Source: Monodelphis domestica
Taxonomy: Eukaryota; Chordata; Mammalia; Didelphimorphia; Didelphidae
Length of the DNA: 64,000 nt
Direction of reading: 5' to 3'
NCBI RefSeq assembly: GCF_027887165.1
Contig: NC_077231.1
Span: forward strand, 191,036,834 to 191,100,833
Below are positions 34,206-45,717 of this stretch, piece by piece (the stretch's first letter is position 1; each line of letters opens with the position of its first letter). Both the position numbers and the translations under genes were made by a program. A model generated the notes under the pieces. It was not told the origin of the DNA and ran no database searches. It saw only the letters and a program-made list of their open reading frames with translations.

Positions 34206-34455
34206 TTTGTTGAGTTATTTTCAATCATGTCCAACTCTTCATGACCCCTTTTTTGGAGTTTTCTTGGCAGAGATACTAGAATGGTTTGCTATTTCCTTCG
34301 CCAGTTCATTTTACAAATGAGGAAAACTGAGACCAGCAGGGTTAAGTGACTTTCCCAGAGTTACCCAATTAGTGTCCAAGGTCACATTTGAATTTAGGTC
34401 TTCCTGATTGCAGACCTGGCATTCTGTCTACTTTACCACCTAACTACCACTTTTA
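34206..34455 (-). repeat. tRNA-headed SINE with RTE-type tail
   Basis: TTTTCAATCATGTCCAACTC (tail), GGAGTTTTCTTGGCAGAGAT, TTTACAAATGAGGAAAACTG, and a head ending in CTACTTTACCACCTAACTAC on the plus strand. Confidence 0.88.
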
Positions 34456-34679
34456 TGTATACATACACACATGTATCTATGAAAAGGAATACTTTTTTTC
34501 AACAGAGGCATGATAAATTTTATTATAACAAAACATGCTTAAAATCTGGAAGTTAACCTATTAAGAGAGAGGCATAGAGACAGACTACCTGTGATTTCAT
34601 TGGTATAAAGAATTGCTGTGCAAGTGCAAAGAAACTTCCTTCCCGAATGCAGATTAATACTTACTTTGCAAATTAGTTT

Positions 34680-34825
34680 TAGTGGTATTACATAGAGATT
34701 TTGTGACTTGCCTAGGATCACAAAGTATAAATAAATATGTTTATTTGTATAAATCAGACACAGGACCTTCTTAGTTTCCAGACTGTATCTCTATCTTTGA
34801 AGTCATGCTGCCTCTACAACTTTAA
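34680..34825 (-). repeat. MIR-like fragment
   Basis: GTGACTTGCCTAGGATCACA and CACAGGACCTTCTTAGTTTC then ATGCTGCCTC; diverged. Confidence 0.5.
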
Positions 34826-35502
34826 AACATTATTTTTCATAGAAATAAAACATGACTTGAATAGTCAGACAGTTAATGTTCATGCCTGGGCCATGACAAC
34901 ATAATCAAAACATCATCACTCAAACTAATCAGCAGATTTAATGCTATAACAATAATAACCAAGAAAATTGAATAAAACAATGAATTCATAGTCAGGAAGG
35001 TGAAGTCTTAAAATGTTTTAACGAGACTTTGTATGACCAAGAGGTACATCCTCAACCCCAGGTCCTCTAAGTTCTTTTTTTCTTCATGGACCCCAAATGA
35101 GGTTCTCTTTAGGTGTAGCTCTCTGCTAGACTCAGAGGACTGATGCTTTTGTGGAGTCCACAGGTAGTATTTCACTCTGTGGTGGTTGAAGGGTCATGAT
35201 CCCTGAAGGGGATTATCTTTCCATTTGTCTTCGGGCAGTTCTTCTATTACCAACTGCTACCTCTCTGGGAGACTTTCAACTCTGGTTGCCAGTGGGACAT
35301 CTAATGGCTCCTCTAATCCCTTGTCACTCCCCTTTCAGAATACTCACTTGCCTAAATTAAGGAAAGAATAAACACAAAAGAAACAAAGACAGCATGTGCT
35401 CACTGATATATAATGAATGGCTGAGTGGAATCACCCTTGACAACTGCCCTTTTCTTTACCCAGAGGCTGATACAATTCGGTTCCATTTGCTGCCAATGGG
35501 GG

Positions 35503-35503
<1 letters not shown>
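34826..35503. other. Unassigned intergenic DNA
   Basis: No repeat or gene recognised. Confidence 0.5.

Positions 35504-35560
<57 letters not shown>
35504..35560. repeat. (CA)n microsatellite
   Basis: 57 bases of uninterrupted AC. The Thr-His and Cys-Val runs in overlapping frames are artefacts. Confidence 0.98.
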
Positions 35561-35563
<3 letters not shown>

Positions 35564-35741
35564 AACAGACTTCTCCTTTATCTGATGGTATTTCCAAGTC
35601 TGCAACTCATGAGTCATCAGCCCAATGGGAAAACACTTTGTCACTGCATTGTACCAGTCCCTTAGCCTCTTAGCCACTCATAAACAGAAATCATTAAACC
35701 CCATATGTTGAACTGGAACCAGATTGAAAATATCTGTTCAT

Positions 35742-36361
35742 ATGCCCAAAGGGCACTAAAAGGCTGCCCACCCTTTGATCTAGCCATAGCACTACTGGGT
35801 TTATACCCCCAAGAGATAATAGGGGAAAAGACTTGTACAAAAATATTTATAGCTGTGCTCTGTGTGGTAGCAAAAAATTGGAAAATGAGGGGATGCCCTT
35901 CAATTGGGGAATGGCTGAGCAAATTGTGGTATCTGTTGGTGACAGAATACTATTGCACTAAAAGGAATAATGACCTGGAGGAATTCCATGTGATCTGGAA
36001 TGACCTCCAGAAATTGATGCAGAGTGAAAGGAGCAGAACCAGGAGAACTTTATACAGAGATAAATACACTGTGGTAAAATCGAATGTAATGGACTTTTCT
36101 TCTAGCAGCAATGTAATGATCCAGGACAGTCCTGAGGGACTTATGAGAAAGAATGCTATCCACATGCAGAGAAAGAATACTATGTGCATTCAGAGGAAGA
36201 ACTGTGGGAATAGAAATACAGAAGAAAAACAACTGCGTGATCACATGGGTTGATGGGGATATGATTGAGCATATAAGCTCTAAACAATCACCTAATGCAA
36301 ATATGTAAAAATATTCTAAGTTGATTAATTAAATGAAATTTTTTCTAAAGTAAAAAAAAAA
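35742..36361 (+). mobile_element. 5'-truncated LINE-1, 620 bp
   Basis: ORF2 C-terminus on the plus strand (FDLAIALLGLYPQEI, CVVAKNWKMRGCPSIGEWL, NNDLEEFHVIWNDLQ), 3' UTR and A-rich end at about 36351. Target duplications GAAAATATCTGTTCAT (35726-35741) and GAAAATATCTGCTCAT (36362-36377) differ at one base, so it is moderately young. The 182-residue frame here is this LINE-1 piece, not a host gene. Confidence 0.93.
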
Positions 36362-36377
36362 GAAAATATCTGCTCAT

Positions 36378-37094
36378 AATCTGTATAAGCTACCTGAAAG
36401 ACAAATATGAGCATGCTTGAAGGACCATGCTCTCAGTGGTCAGTCCCCATTCCTCAACTCTCATTCCAAGAGAAGATGCTTTAGCTTTGGCATGGGAAGA
36501 GGGTGCTTTTCATTCTTTGAGGTTGGAGAGAAGCAACCCAGGATGGTTTAGGACATCTAGATTAAGGATTAATTAATTAATTAAGTTGAGTGAATATGCA
36601 TGGTCATGTACTGAGAATAAAAGAAAATAGGGTTTGAGAAGAGAGGATTAGAAGGAACAGTCATTGAGGTGGATATGATACTCACTAAGAGATTCAAAGA
36701 AAGATTTGGGTTGTAGTGAAAGCATAGTTGAACATAAATATGTAATAAATAGTATGATTTCATATGGAAACTTTTTATGTGTAATAGTATATAAATTGCC
36801 TGATTATGTGTAATTATAAAGTAAAATGCAAATATTTCCTATTAAACTGACTTTTCTTCATACTCTTATTCTATTATCTCATATGTAGATTTGAACAGGA
36901 AAAATGACACATCTTTTACCTTCAGAAATAGCTAACTGAAAAGATCCTATTTCTAAAATTTTATACCTCAGTGCTTATTTTTAGTTTAGTTTTGTTTTTC
37001 ATAGCTTTGGTTTTGAGGAGAAACAGATGTACCATTTAGTTAGCTGTGATGTTGACTTTTTCTGGAGTTTACCAATGATCAAATATGCTTACAC
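36378..37094. other. Unassigned AT-rich intergenic DNA
   Basis: No repeat or gene recognised. Confidence 0.5.
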
Positions 37095-37330
37095 CCCCCC
37101 CCCATGAGGCAATATTGTGTAACAGAATAAGACAAATGACCTAAGTTTCAGTTCTACCTAACACTATAACCACTATAACCTTAGGCAAATTAAGGCCTCT
37201 CCATCTCTCAGTTTCTTCATTCACAAAATGGAGCTAATAATATTCATACTCTCTGCTTCACAGGACATTTGTGAGAAAGAAAAAAATACTTTGTAAAAAT
37301 CAAAACTTCTTATAAATGTCATTTATCTTC
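37095..37330 (+). repeat. MIR-type SINE
   Basis: ACAATTTAGACC-like decay of the head, then CCTTAGGCAAATTAAGGCCT, CTCAGTTTCTTCATTCACAA, GGAGCTAATAATATTCATAC; diverged. Confidence 0.65.
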
Positions 37331-37439
37331 TGAACCATTGTTATACCTTTTCTTGTGTTACTTAGGTAACCTAAAATATAAATCAGAGGAAAACCATTTT
37401 TGAAGAAAATCACTTCAACATATCATAAAAGGTAGATGA

Positions 37440-37655
37440 CAGTCTTAGAAAGGCATCTTTATTTAAAGTCAGGAGGTCTGAATTCACATTTCAAATCTGA
37501 AGCTAGTTGTGTCATTTAGAGTAAGTCATTTTACCTTTCAAAAGTTCAGTTAACATCTGTAGAATGAAGATAAATACACTTGCTCTACTCTCTTTGTGGG
37601 ATTATACTGAGAAAAGCCCTTTTAAAACCATAAAGCCTTATAGAAATGTCTAATG
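37440..37655 (+). repeat. MIR-type SINE
   Basis: AGTCAGGAGGTCTGAATTCA, GCTAGTTGTGTCATTTAGAG, TCAGTTAACATCTGTAGAAT; diverged. Confidence 0.65.
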
Positions 37656-37734
37656 TATTTTTTGAAATTATGAATTGTTAAACTTACTCTGATTTGAGTA
37701 ACTTGGAAACTCATGGAGTGAATTTGACTCTAAA

Positions 37735-38445
37735 TGTACAAAAAGTCTTTCCAGCCACCCAGGTTGATCTCAGAGCCATCCTCATTTCTTCATTTCTTTC
37801 ACCCTCTCATATCCAGCCAGTTGCCAAGTCTTGCTCATTCTATCTCCAAAATATTTCTTGCCTATGTCCTCTTCTCTTTACTCACACAGCCATTACTTTA
37901 TCAGATCCTCATTGCCTCTCCCCAGACTATAACAATGGACTTCTAATTGGCCTCCCTGCTTTGAGTCTTTCTCCTCTCTAGTTCATCTACCACAGAATTG
38001 CCAAAATGATATTCCTAAAAGGCTGGTCTATGATTCCATACCATCCCCTTGCTCATGAAACAGGTTTCATTTCCTCTGGGCTCCAGGAGAAGAGGCAAAC
38101 TTCTGTAGTTCTCAATGCTTTTCATATACTGGCTCCAGCCAAATATTTCCAGACTTCTTATGCATTATTCTTTACTTAATCTCTGTTTCAGTCAACCTGA
38201 CCTACTTTTTGTTTTCCTTAAAGTGGCATTCCTTCTTTTGTCTCTGTGCCTGGGCAAAGGCTTCCTGTGCTGGGAATATACTTTCTTCTCATTTTCACCT
38301 CAAAAAACCCTCCACCTTCTTTCAAGACTCAGTTTTTAAAGGAACCTCCAATAGGAAGCCTATCTTGATAGCTCTAGTTGCCTGTGCACTCTTCCTATAA
38401 ACTGTCAAAATTGTATATAGAATCCAATTGGACTCATTTGTCCAA
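37735..38445 (+). mobile_element. LINE-2 relic
   Basis: TCTCCAAAATATTTCTTGCC, CAGACTATAACAATGGACTT, TTGGCCTCCCTGCTTTGAGT, CATACCATCCCCTTGCTCAT and TCTGTGCCTGGGCAAAGGCT follow the L2 3' half in order. The three open frames of 63-95 residues here are its remains. Confidence 0.8.
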
Positions 38446-38459
38446 TTTGTCCTTGGCAA

Positions 38460-38705
38460 AAGCAGCTAGGTGATATAGTGGATAGAGCACTGGACTTGGC
38501 ATCAAGAAGACTTATCTTCATGAGTTCAAATCCAATTCTGGAAACTTACTAGCTGTGTGACCCTGAGCAAGTCATTTCACCCTATTTGCTTCAGTTTTCT
38601 TATCCATAAAATGGACTGGAGAAGGAAATGACAAATCACTCTGGTATGTTTATGAAGAAAACCCCAAATGAAGTCACAAAGAGTCAGACACAACTGAAAA
38701 AAGGC
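38460..38705 (+). repeat. tRNA-headed SINE with RTE-type tail
   Basis: GCAGCTAGGTGATATAGTGG, ATGAGTTCAAATCCAATTCT, GACCCTGAGCAAGTCATTTC, AGTCACAAAGAGTCAGACAC. Confidence 0.92.
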
Positions 38706-39268
38706 AGACTGGATCTCTAGTTGGGTGACATTTATGAAGTTCAGGATTATAAGGTGCAACCCCATTGCTATCTTATTAACATTAGTTCAGGAGGTCCCAC
38801 CACTAGGCTCTTTCCATTAACAATCAAGAAGTAAGCAGATTCAATTATTTAGCAAAAGTATTTACTCAAAAAGCATAGCAAAAAACAATAATTAGCAAGA
38901 CTTCCCTCAAATCTGGGTGTATATTTTCTTACAAATACCCCAGAGTCTGGGAAGACTTAACAGTGCGTATGAACTTAACATTGGGAGGCCCAAGTCTAAG
39001 GACCACAGATTCCTAAGGGAACTCCCACCTGGGAGGGCATTAGAGCCTTTATTATACTTTTTTTTTCTCCAGAGTTTGCTATGGAACCATTGGTGATATG
39101 GCTTCCTTGTTGGGCATGATTTTCTCTGAGTTCTGCTAATAGTTTGTTGCTCCCAGTTAGTGCCAAACAGGATACCCTGTTAATGGATAGTGATTTTCTC
39201 AGGGAAAAGTATCTCTGTTGGATGGATTGATCCCCTGGACCCCATTGGTATCATTCTTTGATGAGGCC
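38706..39268. other. Unassigned, possibly LTR-derived
   Basis: Moderately GC-richer than the surroundings and LTR-like in style (GGAGGTCCCACCACTAGGCT, ATTGATCCCCTGGACCCC), but no second copy or ends were found in the window. Confidence 0.3.
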
Positions 39269-39269
39269 A

Positions 39270-39500
39270 GGAAAGGAACATACACTTCACTGAACTAAGC
39301 ACTTTACAAATATGACCTCATCTGATCAAATCTGTGAGGTAGTGCTATTATTATCTCCATTTTACAGAGGAGGAAGATGAGGCAGACAGAGGTTAAGTGA
39401 CTTGCCTAAGTCATAGCTAGCTAGAGTTGTCAGGCTGTATTTGAGCTCATCTTCTAGCTTCTGTGACTAGTAGTTTAGCTACTGCCCTATCTAGCATCCT
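39270..39500 (-). repeat. MIR/MAR1-type SINE
   Basis: AACTAAGCACTTTACAAATA, GTGAGGTAGTGCTATTATTA, CAGACAGAGGTTAAGTGACT on the plus strand are the reverse of a CORE-SINE with L2-type end. Confidence 0.75.
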
Positions 39501-39895
39501 TTTCATCCTTCAGACATTGCCTTGATTGGTTGATACCGTTAGGGTATTACCTTGGTCTTTTCAGTTAGAGTGCTATAAAACTATTTAAGCTATAATAATG
39601 ATCCCTAATTTTAGGTTAGCAGAAGCTTCAACTCCCTCAGAGATTCAGCTCTGCAGATGTTTGCCACCTGTAGGAAGGAGATGGGGGAGGCTCCTTTTGA
39701 CCATCCTTCCTGGCTCAAAAGTATTTTTCTAAAATAAACTAATCCATGTTGACTAGGGCGATCAGTTTCAATTCAGTCAGTTCTGCATCAAATATGTGTT
39801 TAGGGGGAAAGCATGAATATGATCTGTGTCATTGTTCCCTTGCTCTCTTTTTATGCAATTGAACTATTTTTGTCACCAATTTTTCTTGGGTGAAT
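39501..39895. other. Unassigned intergenic DNA
   Basis: No repeat or gene recognised. Confidence 0.5.
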
Positions 39896-40345
39896 GAAGG
39901 TCTATTTTTCAAAAATTCATTTTTAAAGAGGATTATTGACATCATGGTTAATATCTTAACTTGTACTTGAATTGGATTTAAGTTCAGCAATGTCACACAA
40001 AACTATTAGCCTCAGTCTCTCTTCTAGAGTCATCAAAGTACATTGGCAAGTAAATGTCAGGATAAGTTGACCTGGGATGCTGTAGAGCACCTTGGCATCT
40101 TTGACATCTGACCACTCCACAGCAACTGCTCCAGCTACCTTCATAATCATTGGAACAAGGTGGGGGACAAGGGAAGTCTTCCAGGGCTTGTTAAACCTTG
40201 ATGGGTTTAAGATCTGTTGATAACCCTCAACCTGGTTTAGCCTGTCTGCTGAGAAAGTTTTACTGGGGGGATGGCCAGTGTGCATACTACAGCTTCTTAG
40301 AGTGCCAGGTGAGAGTTGAGAACACCCCATACACCTCTTATCTAT
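39896..40345 (+). repeat. About 500-bp repeat family U, copy 3
   Basis: AAAATTCATTTTTAAAGAGG, ATATCTTAACTTGTACTTG, TTGGATTTAAGTTCAGCAAT, TAGAGTCATCAAAGTACATT match the start of copy 2. The 124-residue minus-strand frame at 39956-40330 is antisense to this repeat and not a gene. Confidence 0.65.
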
Positions 40346-40885
40346 TTTACATAGTCTTCTTTACATAGCAAAGTCTCTCCTTTACGTTCTGCTGAAGTCT
40401 CTACAGCTCTCCCTTATGTATGTAATTTTTTGTTATTGTTCATTTTCATGTTTATACATACCATAAATATGTAACATAACAATAATATAATGCATATGAC
40501 TTGTTACAAATATGTAATAAATTACAGTAAATATGATTATCCAAAAGGAAAATTCTCACATGAGTAATGTCCCCAAACCTATCTTTTTTCTTTTTTCTCA
40601 CTCTTCCTACCCTTTCCCCAGGAAGGTAGGTAATAAGATACAGGTTGTGCATATATTATCAAATAATACATGTTTCCTTCTTCACCATGTTGTGAAATAA
40701 GACATATTGCTTACACTAGAGAAAAATTCATGGATAAAATAAAGTCAAGAATTGTATATTTCAATTTGCATTCAGACTCTGTTCTTTCTGTATAATACAT
40801 ATACATTTCATATTTGCCTTTGTGTTCCTTTTGTTTTCTTCACACTATATTAAGAGAGTTGAGGCCAAGGATGGTGCTGTTTTTC
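40346..40885. other. Unassigned AT-rich intergenic DNA
   Basis: No repeat or gene recognised. Confidence 0.5.
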
Positions 40886-41150
40886 TATCTTTTTGACCCT
40901 GTTCAGGTATTTCAGTTCTATCTGACTCTTTGTGACACAATTGGGGTTTTCTTGGTCAAGATACTAGAAAGCTTTGTCATTTTCTTCCACAGTTCATTTT
41001 AAAGATGAGGAAACTGAGGCAAATAGGCCTGAGTGACTTGCCCAGGATCACCCAGCCAGTAAATGTATGAGATCAGATTTGAACTCAGGAAGATTAGTCT
41101 TCCTGACTCTAGGCTCAGTACTCTATCAACTGTACCAGCTAGCTTACTCT
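40886..41150 (-). repeat. tRNA-headed SINE with RTE-type tail
   Basis: CTGACTCTTTGTGACACAAT tail, GGGGTTTTCTTGGTCAAGAT, GAGGAAACTGAGGCAAATAG, TTGAACTCAGGAAGATTAGT and head ending near CTAGCTTACT. Confidence 0.88.
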
Positions 41151-41309
41151 ATTTTTCTCTCTCTTTGTGTTCCTAGATCTTGGTATATAGTAATTAGTTA
41201 AAAATTCTCATTGAACAAATAAACTGAAGTATAAAAACATTGAGGTTCTATGAAGATTTTATGTGTGTACATATTTCACTTTAAAATAATTAACCTTCTC
41301 ATGAAATAT

Positions 41310-41425
41310 CTGAGAAGCAACATGGCAGAGTGGACAGAGAGATGCATCAAAGTCAGGAAAATTTGAATTCATGTCTTACCTCTGACACATATCAGCTTTG
41401 TGAACCCTGGGCCAGTATAGTTTCT
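41310..41425 (+). repeat. SINE head fragment
   Basis: AGAAGCAACATGGCAGAGTG, GGAAAATTTGAATTCATGTC and TTTGTGAACCCTGGGCCAGT; truncated after the core start. Confidence 0.6.
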
Positions 41426-41993
41426 GTGATTAAGGGACAGAGAAAAGGTTAGCAGAGAGCATATGTGTTTGTAGGGAATATTCTTGTCTTATCAGAGAAT
41501 TCCCTATACTGATTCATCTAGTCTCCATCCCATGAAAACATCTCATTTAGAGTAACACCTCTTTGGTATAGATCTCTAATGCCAATAAAGATTGTAGGTG
41601 ACAAAAAAAAAATGTCATTTTCATTCTTGGTTTATCTTTCTAAATGCCTTTTTTTTTCTCAGTTGCCTTTAATCTTATATTGAATACTATTTACTATCAG
41701 AAAAAAACCCTTTAATAATTAAATCAAGTAATTATTATGCTGCTTATTAACTGGAATGAACATTTAGATGCATATAAAATATACAAGATTACCAAGGAAC
41801 AAATTATTTTGAGACAAAGATATATTTTCCCAAAGCTCACAGAATACTTCAAATCTGATCACAGATTCTTTGGATGTTAAGATCCTTTTTTAGAGGAAGA
41901 AGACTGCCAATAGATGATCACTTGGAAATTAAGGAGTAAAGTTTTGACATGGATGGGGTAAGAGACCTGGACCTTGGCAGTGCTATTGTTGTT
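41426..41993. other. Unassigned AT-rich intergenic DNA
   Basis: No repeat or gene recognised. Confidence 0.5.
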
Positions 41994-41997
41994 GTTG

Positions 41998-42642
41998 TGT
42001 AATATTTATAGGGAAAGGAAATAGGAAGATTGGAAAACAGGGGATAAAAGGAGGTTTGTAGCAGGGTATGGAGGAGAGAGAGGGGAGTAATGCTAGGTGA
42101 GGCAAGGGAGGGAGATGCCCCCTGCTGAGAGGAAACAGCAGGGGTCCAATAAGGACAGTTTGTCTTTGAATGACTGAAACTGAAGTTCAGCTCCCTCTAT
42201 GATCAGAAAAGATAGTCCACTTATCTGACTGCGAATTCAAATAACATAAAGTTTAATAACTAGTTGGGATTGGAGTTCTTCTCAGCTTCAGACCTGAGGC
42301 CAGGCCCCAGAGGCTGGCAGAGAGTTTGTCCCACTCCCATCTACTTTTGTTGTTCTAATTCAGAATCTTAGCAGTACACAGAAAGCAAACAAGAACAATT
42401 CTAATCTTTAGAAGCCTGTGTCTTTGGGCTAAACCAAGAAAAGCATGCCACTCCAGACTGGGCTGAACAAGCTCTTCTCTCCTCTGACACCCGGAAGCCA
42501 GTCCCACCCGGCAGGAAGGAAGAGCTAGTCACAAGACCCAACTGCCACACCCAGCAGGAAGGAAGTGCTAGTCAAAAGACCCAACTGCCACTCCCAGTTG
42601 GCCCCTTCCCCCACAAACTGTCAGTCTTATTTCTTTTCCACA
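41998..42642 (-). repeat. 3' LTR of the 42-kb provirus
   Basis: Begins TGTAATATTTA and ends TTTTCCACA on the plus strand (TGTGGAAAA at its minus-strand start). Contains a 43-bp tandem duplication at 42505-42590 that the 5' LTR lacks. Confidence 0.88.
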
Positions 42643-43348
42643 ATCATCCCCTTTTTTGTTGTGACCTTCCCAAGGTCACATATTTATATTATAGTTACCA
42701 ATTTAGTAAATCTACTCTAAGGAATTCTTAGCAGGAAAGTTTGGGCAAGGGTAGTTTTGGGTTTTTACAATAAATTCAGTACAATAAATGTTGAAAAAAC
42801 TATTACAAAAAATTGAATCTTAGTGATAATATTACTTATTCTAAGTTAACTAAAACTAATACATTATTTACAGAAATTATTTACATATAATACAACAATA
42901 TACATTGTTCCACATCCTGATGTCAAATAGAAATATCTATTGATCTTTCTATTGCCCAAGACTTATGGAACTAACTATATACATATTTACATTTTGCATA
43001 AATACAATTCCAGACATTTGTTTATATAGACAAGGTCTCTCAATATGTCAGTGATTTTGTGTTTTGTGTCTTATAGTGTTGTGTTGAATTAATACTTATC
43101 AAGTTTCTTCAGATTTCCACTTCTCATGTTGACTGATGGATCTCTTCTTTCTTCCATGTTATGTAGTGATGCATGCTATTTCCCTAATATGTGAAATTAC
43201 TTTCGTTTTATTATTTCAACACACTCAATCTTACATATAAGTCTCGTTTTCCATCCGTCCTCTAATATAAACAAATTTACAAGTTCAAAGTCTTAGCTGT
43301 CCATTTCAGCTTTTCCTCTTTGTTTCTTGTCTCTAGCATCTTTTCTTG

Positions 43349-43488
43349 ATGCTTTTCCTCTGGGCTGGTTTAAAATCTTTTCCTCTGGGATGCTTTTCCT
43401 CTGGGTTGCTTTTCCTCTGGGTTGCTTTTCCTCTGGGATGCTTTTCCTCTGGGATGCTTTTCCTCTGGGTTGCTTTTCCTCTGGGCCA
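43349..43488. repeat. 16-bp minisatellite inside the provirus
   Basis: About eight units of CTTTTCCTCTGGGATG or its GTTG variant, the first two spaced by non-repeat sequence. The 69-residue minus-strand frame with repeated PRGKA is produced by this array. Confidence 0.92.
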
Positions 43489-43505
43489 GAAAGTTGTCTC
43501 AAACA

Positions 43506-44150
43506 TTATGTGTCACTATTATTTCTTTGTGGTGTACTTTTTATGTTAATTAGTTTTTGTTTCCATTTCTCAGCCCTATATCTGCTACAGTGGTGTTGAA
43601 CTTTTTCTAGTTTCACATGGGAACAGTGAAACCATGAGTCTTTCCCTGCAACTTTTATAGCTGTTGGGGTAGTAAGCAATACTTCATGTGGTCCAGTCCA
43701 TTTTATGTCTGTAGCCAATTTTCTATTGAAATTTTTTAAGTACACATTGTCTCCTGGTTTGATGTTGTGCAAATTGTAATCCAGGGGTACTGTTTGTTGT
43801 ATCAAGCCCATTTCATGCAATTCTGCTATTCTTGTCTGTAAAGCTTGTATATATTTTGTTAATTGACAATCTCCACCTATCATGGCAATGTAAGCTGGTT
43901 TACAAGTCCTTCCTTGCTAAATTGCGTGTCCATATAGCATCTCAAATGGAGAGATGTGCAAATCTACACTGGGTCGTGTTCTAAGATGGAACAGAACTAA
44001 TGGCAGAATGTTTGTCCATTTTTGGTGTGTTTCTGCACAAAATTTTCCTATCAATGTTTTAATGTCTTTATTTAATCTTTCCACTTGCCCTGAACTTTGG
44101 GGATGATATGGTGTGTGGTATGTTGCTTCTATTCCTAGATTTTTATAATT
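43506..44150 (-). pseudogene. Retroviral integrase fossil, C-terminal half
   Basis: The minus strand shows the end of an integrase core with the HPQSSGQVERLN block, then the C-terminal domain (NIKPGDNVYLKNF, WTGPHEVLLTTPTAIKV, HCSHVKL) typical of gammaretrovirus-like pol. Fossil and incomplete: only the distal part of pol survives. Confidence 0.85.
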
Positions 44151-44187
44151 TCATTTAATATTGACTCCTAGCTGGCTCGCCAAAAAC

Positions 44188-44701
44188 TGTAATATTTATT
44201 GGGAAAGGAAATAGGATTGGGAAAAATGGGATAAATGGGGAATAATGGGAGGTTTGTATAGGGGTAAGGAGGAGTTAAAGGGAGAGAGGGAATATTGCTT
44301 GGTGAGGCAAAGGAGGGAGATGCCCCCTGCTGAGAGGAAACAGCAGGTGTCCAATAAGGACAGTTTGTCTTTGAATGACTGAAACTGAAGTTCAGCTCCC
44401 TCTATGATCAGAAAAGATAGTCCACTTATCTGACTGCAAATTCAAATAACATAAAGTTTAATAACTAGTGGGATTGGAGTTTTTCTCAGTTTCAGACCTG
44501 AGGCCAGGCCCCAGAGGCTGGCAGAGAGTTTGTCCCACTCCCATCTACTTTTGTTGTTCTAATTCAGAATCTTAGCAGTACACAGAAAGCAAACAAGAAC
44601 AATTCTAACCTTTAGAAGCCTGTGTCTTTGGGCTAAACCAAGAAGAGCATGCCACTCCAGACTGGGCTGAACAAGCTCCTCTCTCCTCTGACACCTGGAA
44701 G
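44188..44701 (-). repeat. 5' LTR of the 42-kb provirus, larger piece
   Basis: Aligns with 41998-42500; adjoining interior sequence GGCGAGCCAGCTAGGAGTC (minus strand) lies where a primer-binding site would be. The rest of the LTR is at 45718-45819, beyond the nested LTR. Confidence 0.88.
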
Positions 44702-44847
44702 TGTGATATGGAAATCACTTTAAAAGACTGATATATATTAATTTAAGGTCGCCAAGGAATTCAGCTATGTAATTCCTAAATGAAAACTCAAGTCAGCAGT
44801 CAACCTTTTATGGAGTTTTTAATTACAAACAGGAGGAAGAAAGGTAT

Positions 44848-44901
<54 letters not shown>

Positions 44902-45713
44902 GAGAAAGGGGAGAGAAGGGAATAGGGCTTAAATACCCCCTCTGTTTAGGCTGGGCCAAAGGCCCAAGCCCTTAGATAGCTGAGACAAAGAAAGGAGATC
45001 AGTCCCTATCACTCACGTGACCAAAAATGGAGAAACAGTCTCAGGGGCCTCCACCTCCAGCCTCCTTCAGCGCAAGCCCTCCTCTCAGATCTTTCCAGGA
45101 GTTCTCCCTCCAGGACCTCTCTCCTCTCAGACTCCTTCACAGCAAAACCTCTCAGAGCCAAACCTCCTCCTCCTGTCCTCAGACCCCACTATCTTTAAGG
45201 AAACCATCTAAGTCCCCTCCCCTCAGTTCTCACATCTACCAATCACTGTAGATGTCTCCCCTGTGCCAATGATGGCTCTAGCTTAATCCAGGACTGCCCA
45301 GAGGTCTGTTTCCTTTGCACATGTCTGTTGAAGGTCATATTCTCAAATAATTAAATCTTGATCTTTACTGCAGCCCTTCCTAAATCCTGTTACTCTGAGT
45401 AGGGTGGAGATTGTAAGTTCCAAGACCTGGTTCTGTCATTTCAAGTATCTCTATTGTATCAATTCTAAAATCAATCATGACTCAAAGAACTTCCTGTTCT
45501 ATGCTTAAGCATAGGTCAAAGCCCTTTCCATTGTTTAGCAAAAGATTTCTGTCCTAAAGTAGTCTTAAGTAGGGAGGAGAAGGATCCTCCCATGCCAAGG
45601 AGTTTCATATTCCAATAGAGTTCTTACTATCAGTAGGAGATATTTTCAGGTATGAAATTTCCCAATGGGGAAATTTCCAACATTCATAAGTCTAAGAAAT
45701 TTTAAGGTTTACA
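44702..45713 (-). mobile_element. Solo LTR (family B) nested in the 5' LTR
   Basis: 1012 bp from TGTGATATGG to GGTTTACA on the plus strand, bounded by GAAG at 44698-44701 and 45714-45717. Minus orientation is suggested by AATTAAAAACTCCATAAAAG followed by a TGGCGACC-like end on that strand, as in the LTR at 51978. The frames at 45017-45251 lie in this LTR and are not genes. Confidence 0.88.
44849..44898. repeat. (AG)n microsatellite
   Basis: About 50 bases of AG inside the nested LTR. Confidence 0.97.
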
Positions 45714-45717
45714 GAAG

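Noticed and set aside
35394-35677. Thr-His and Cys-Val repeat frames
   Set aside because: Translation of a (CA)n microsatellite.
35705-36253. 182-residue open frame
   Set aside because: It is the ORF2 C-terminus of a truncated LINE-1 with its own target duplications, not a host gene.
39956-40330. 124-residue minus-strand open frame
   Set aside because: Antisense to repeat family U, copies of which do not keep the frame elsewhere in the window.
42505-42590. Possible CRISPR-like repeat
   Set aside because: Two abutting 43-bp units without spacers inside a retroviral LTR in a mammalian genome; a tandem duplication.
43293-43502. 69-residue frame with repeated PRGKA
   Set aside because: Produced by a 16-bp minisatellite; not a structured protein.
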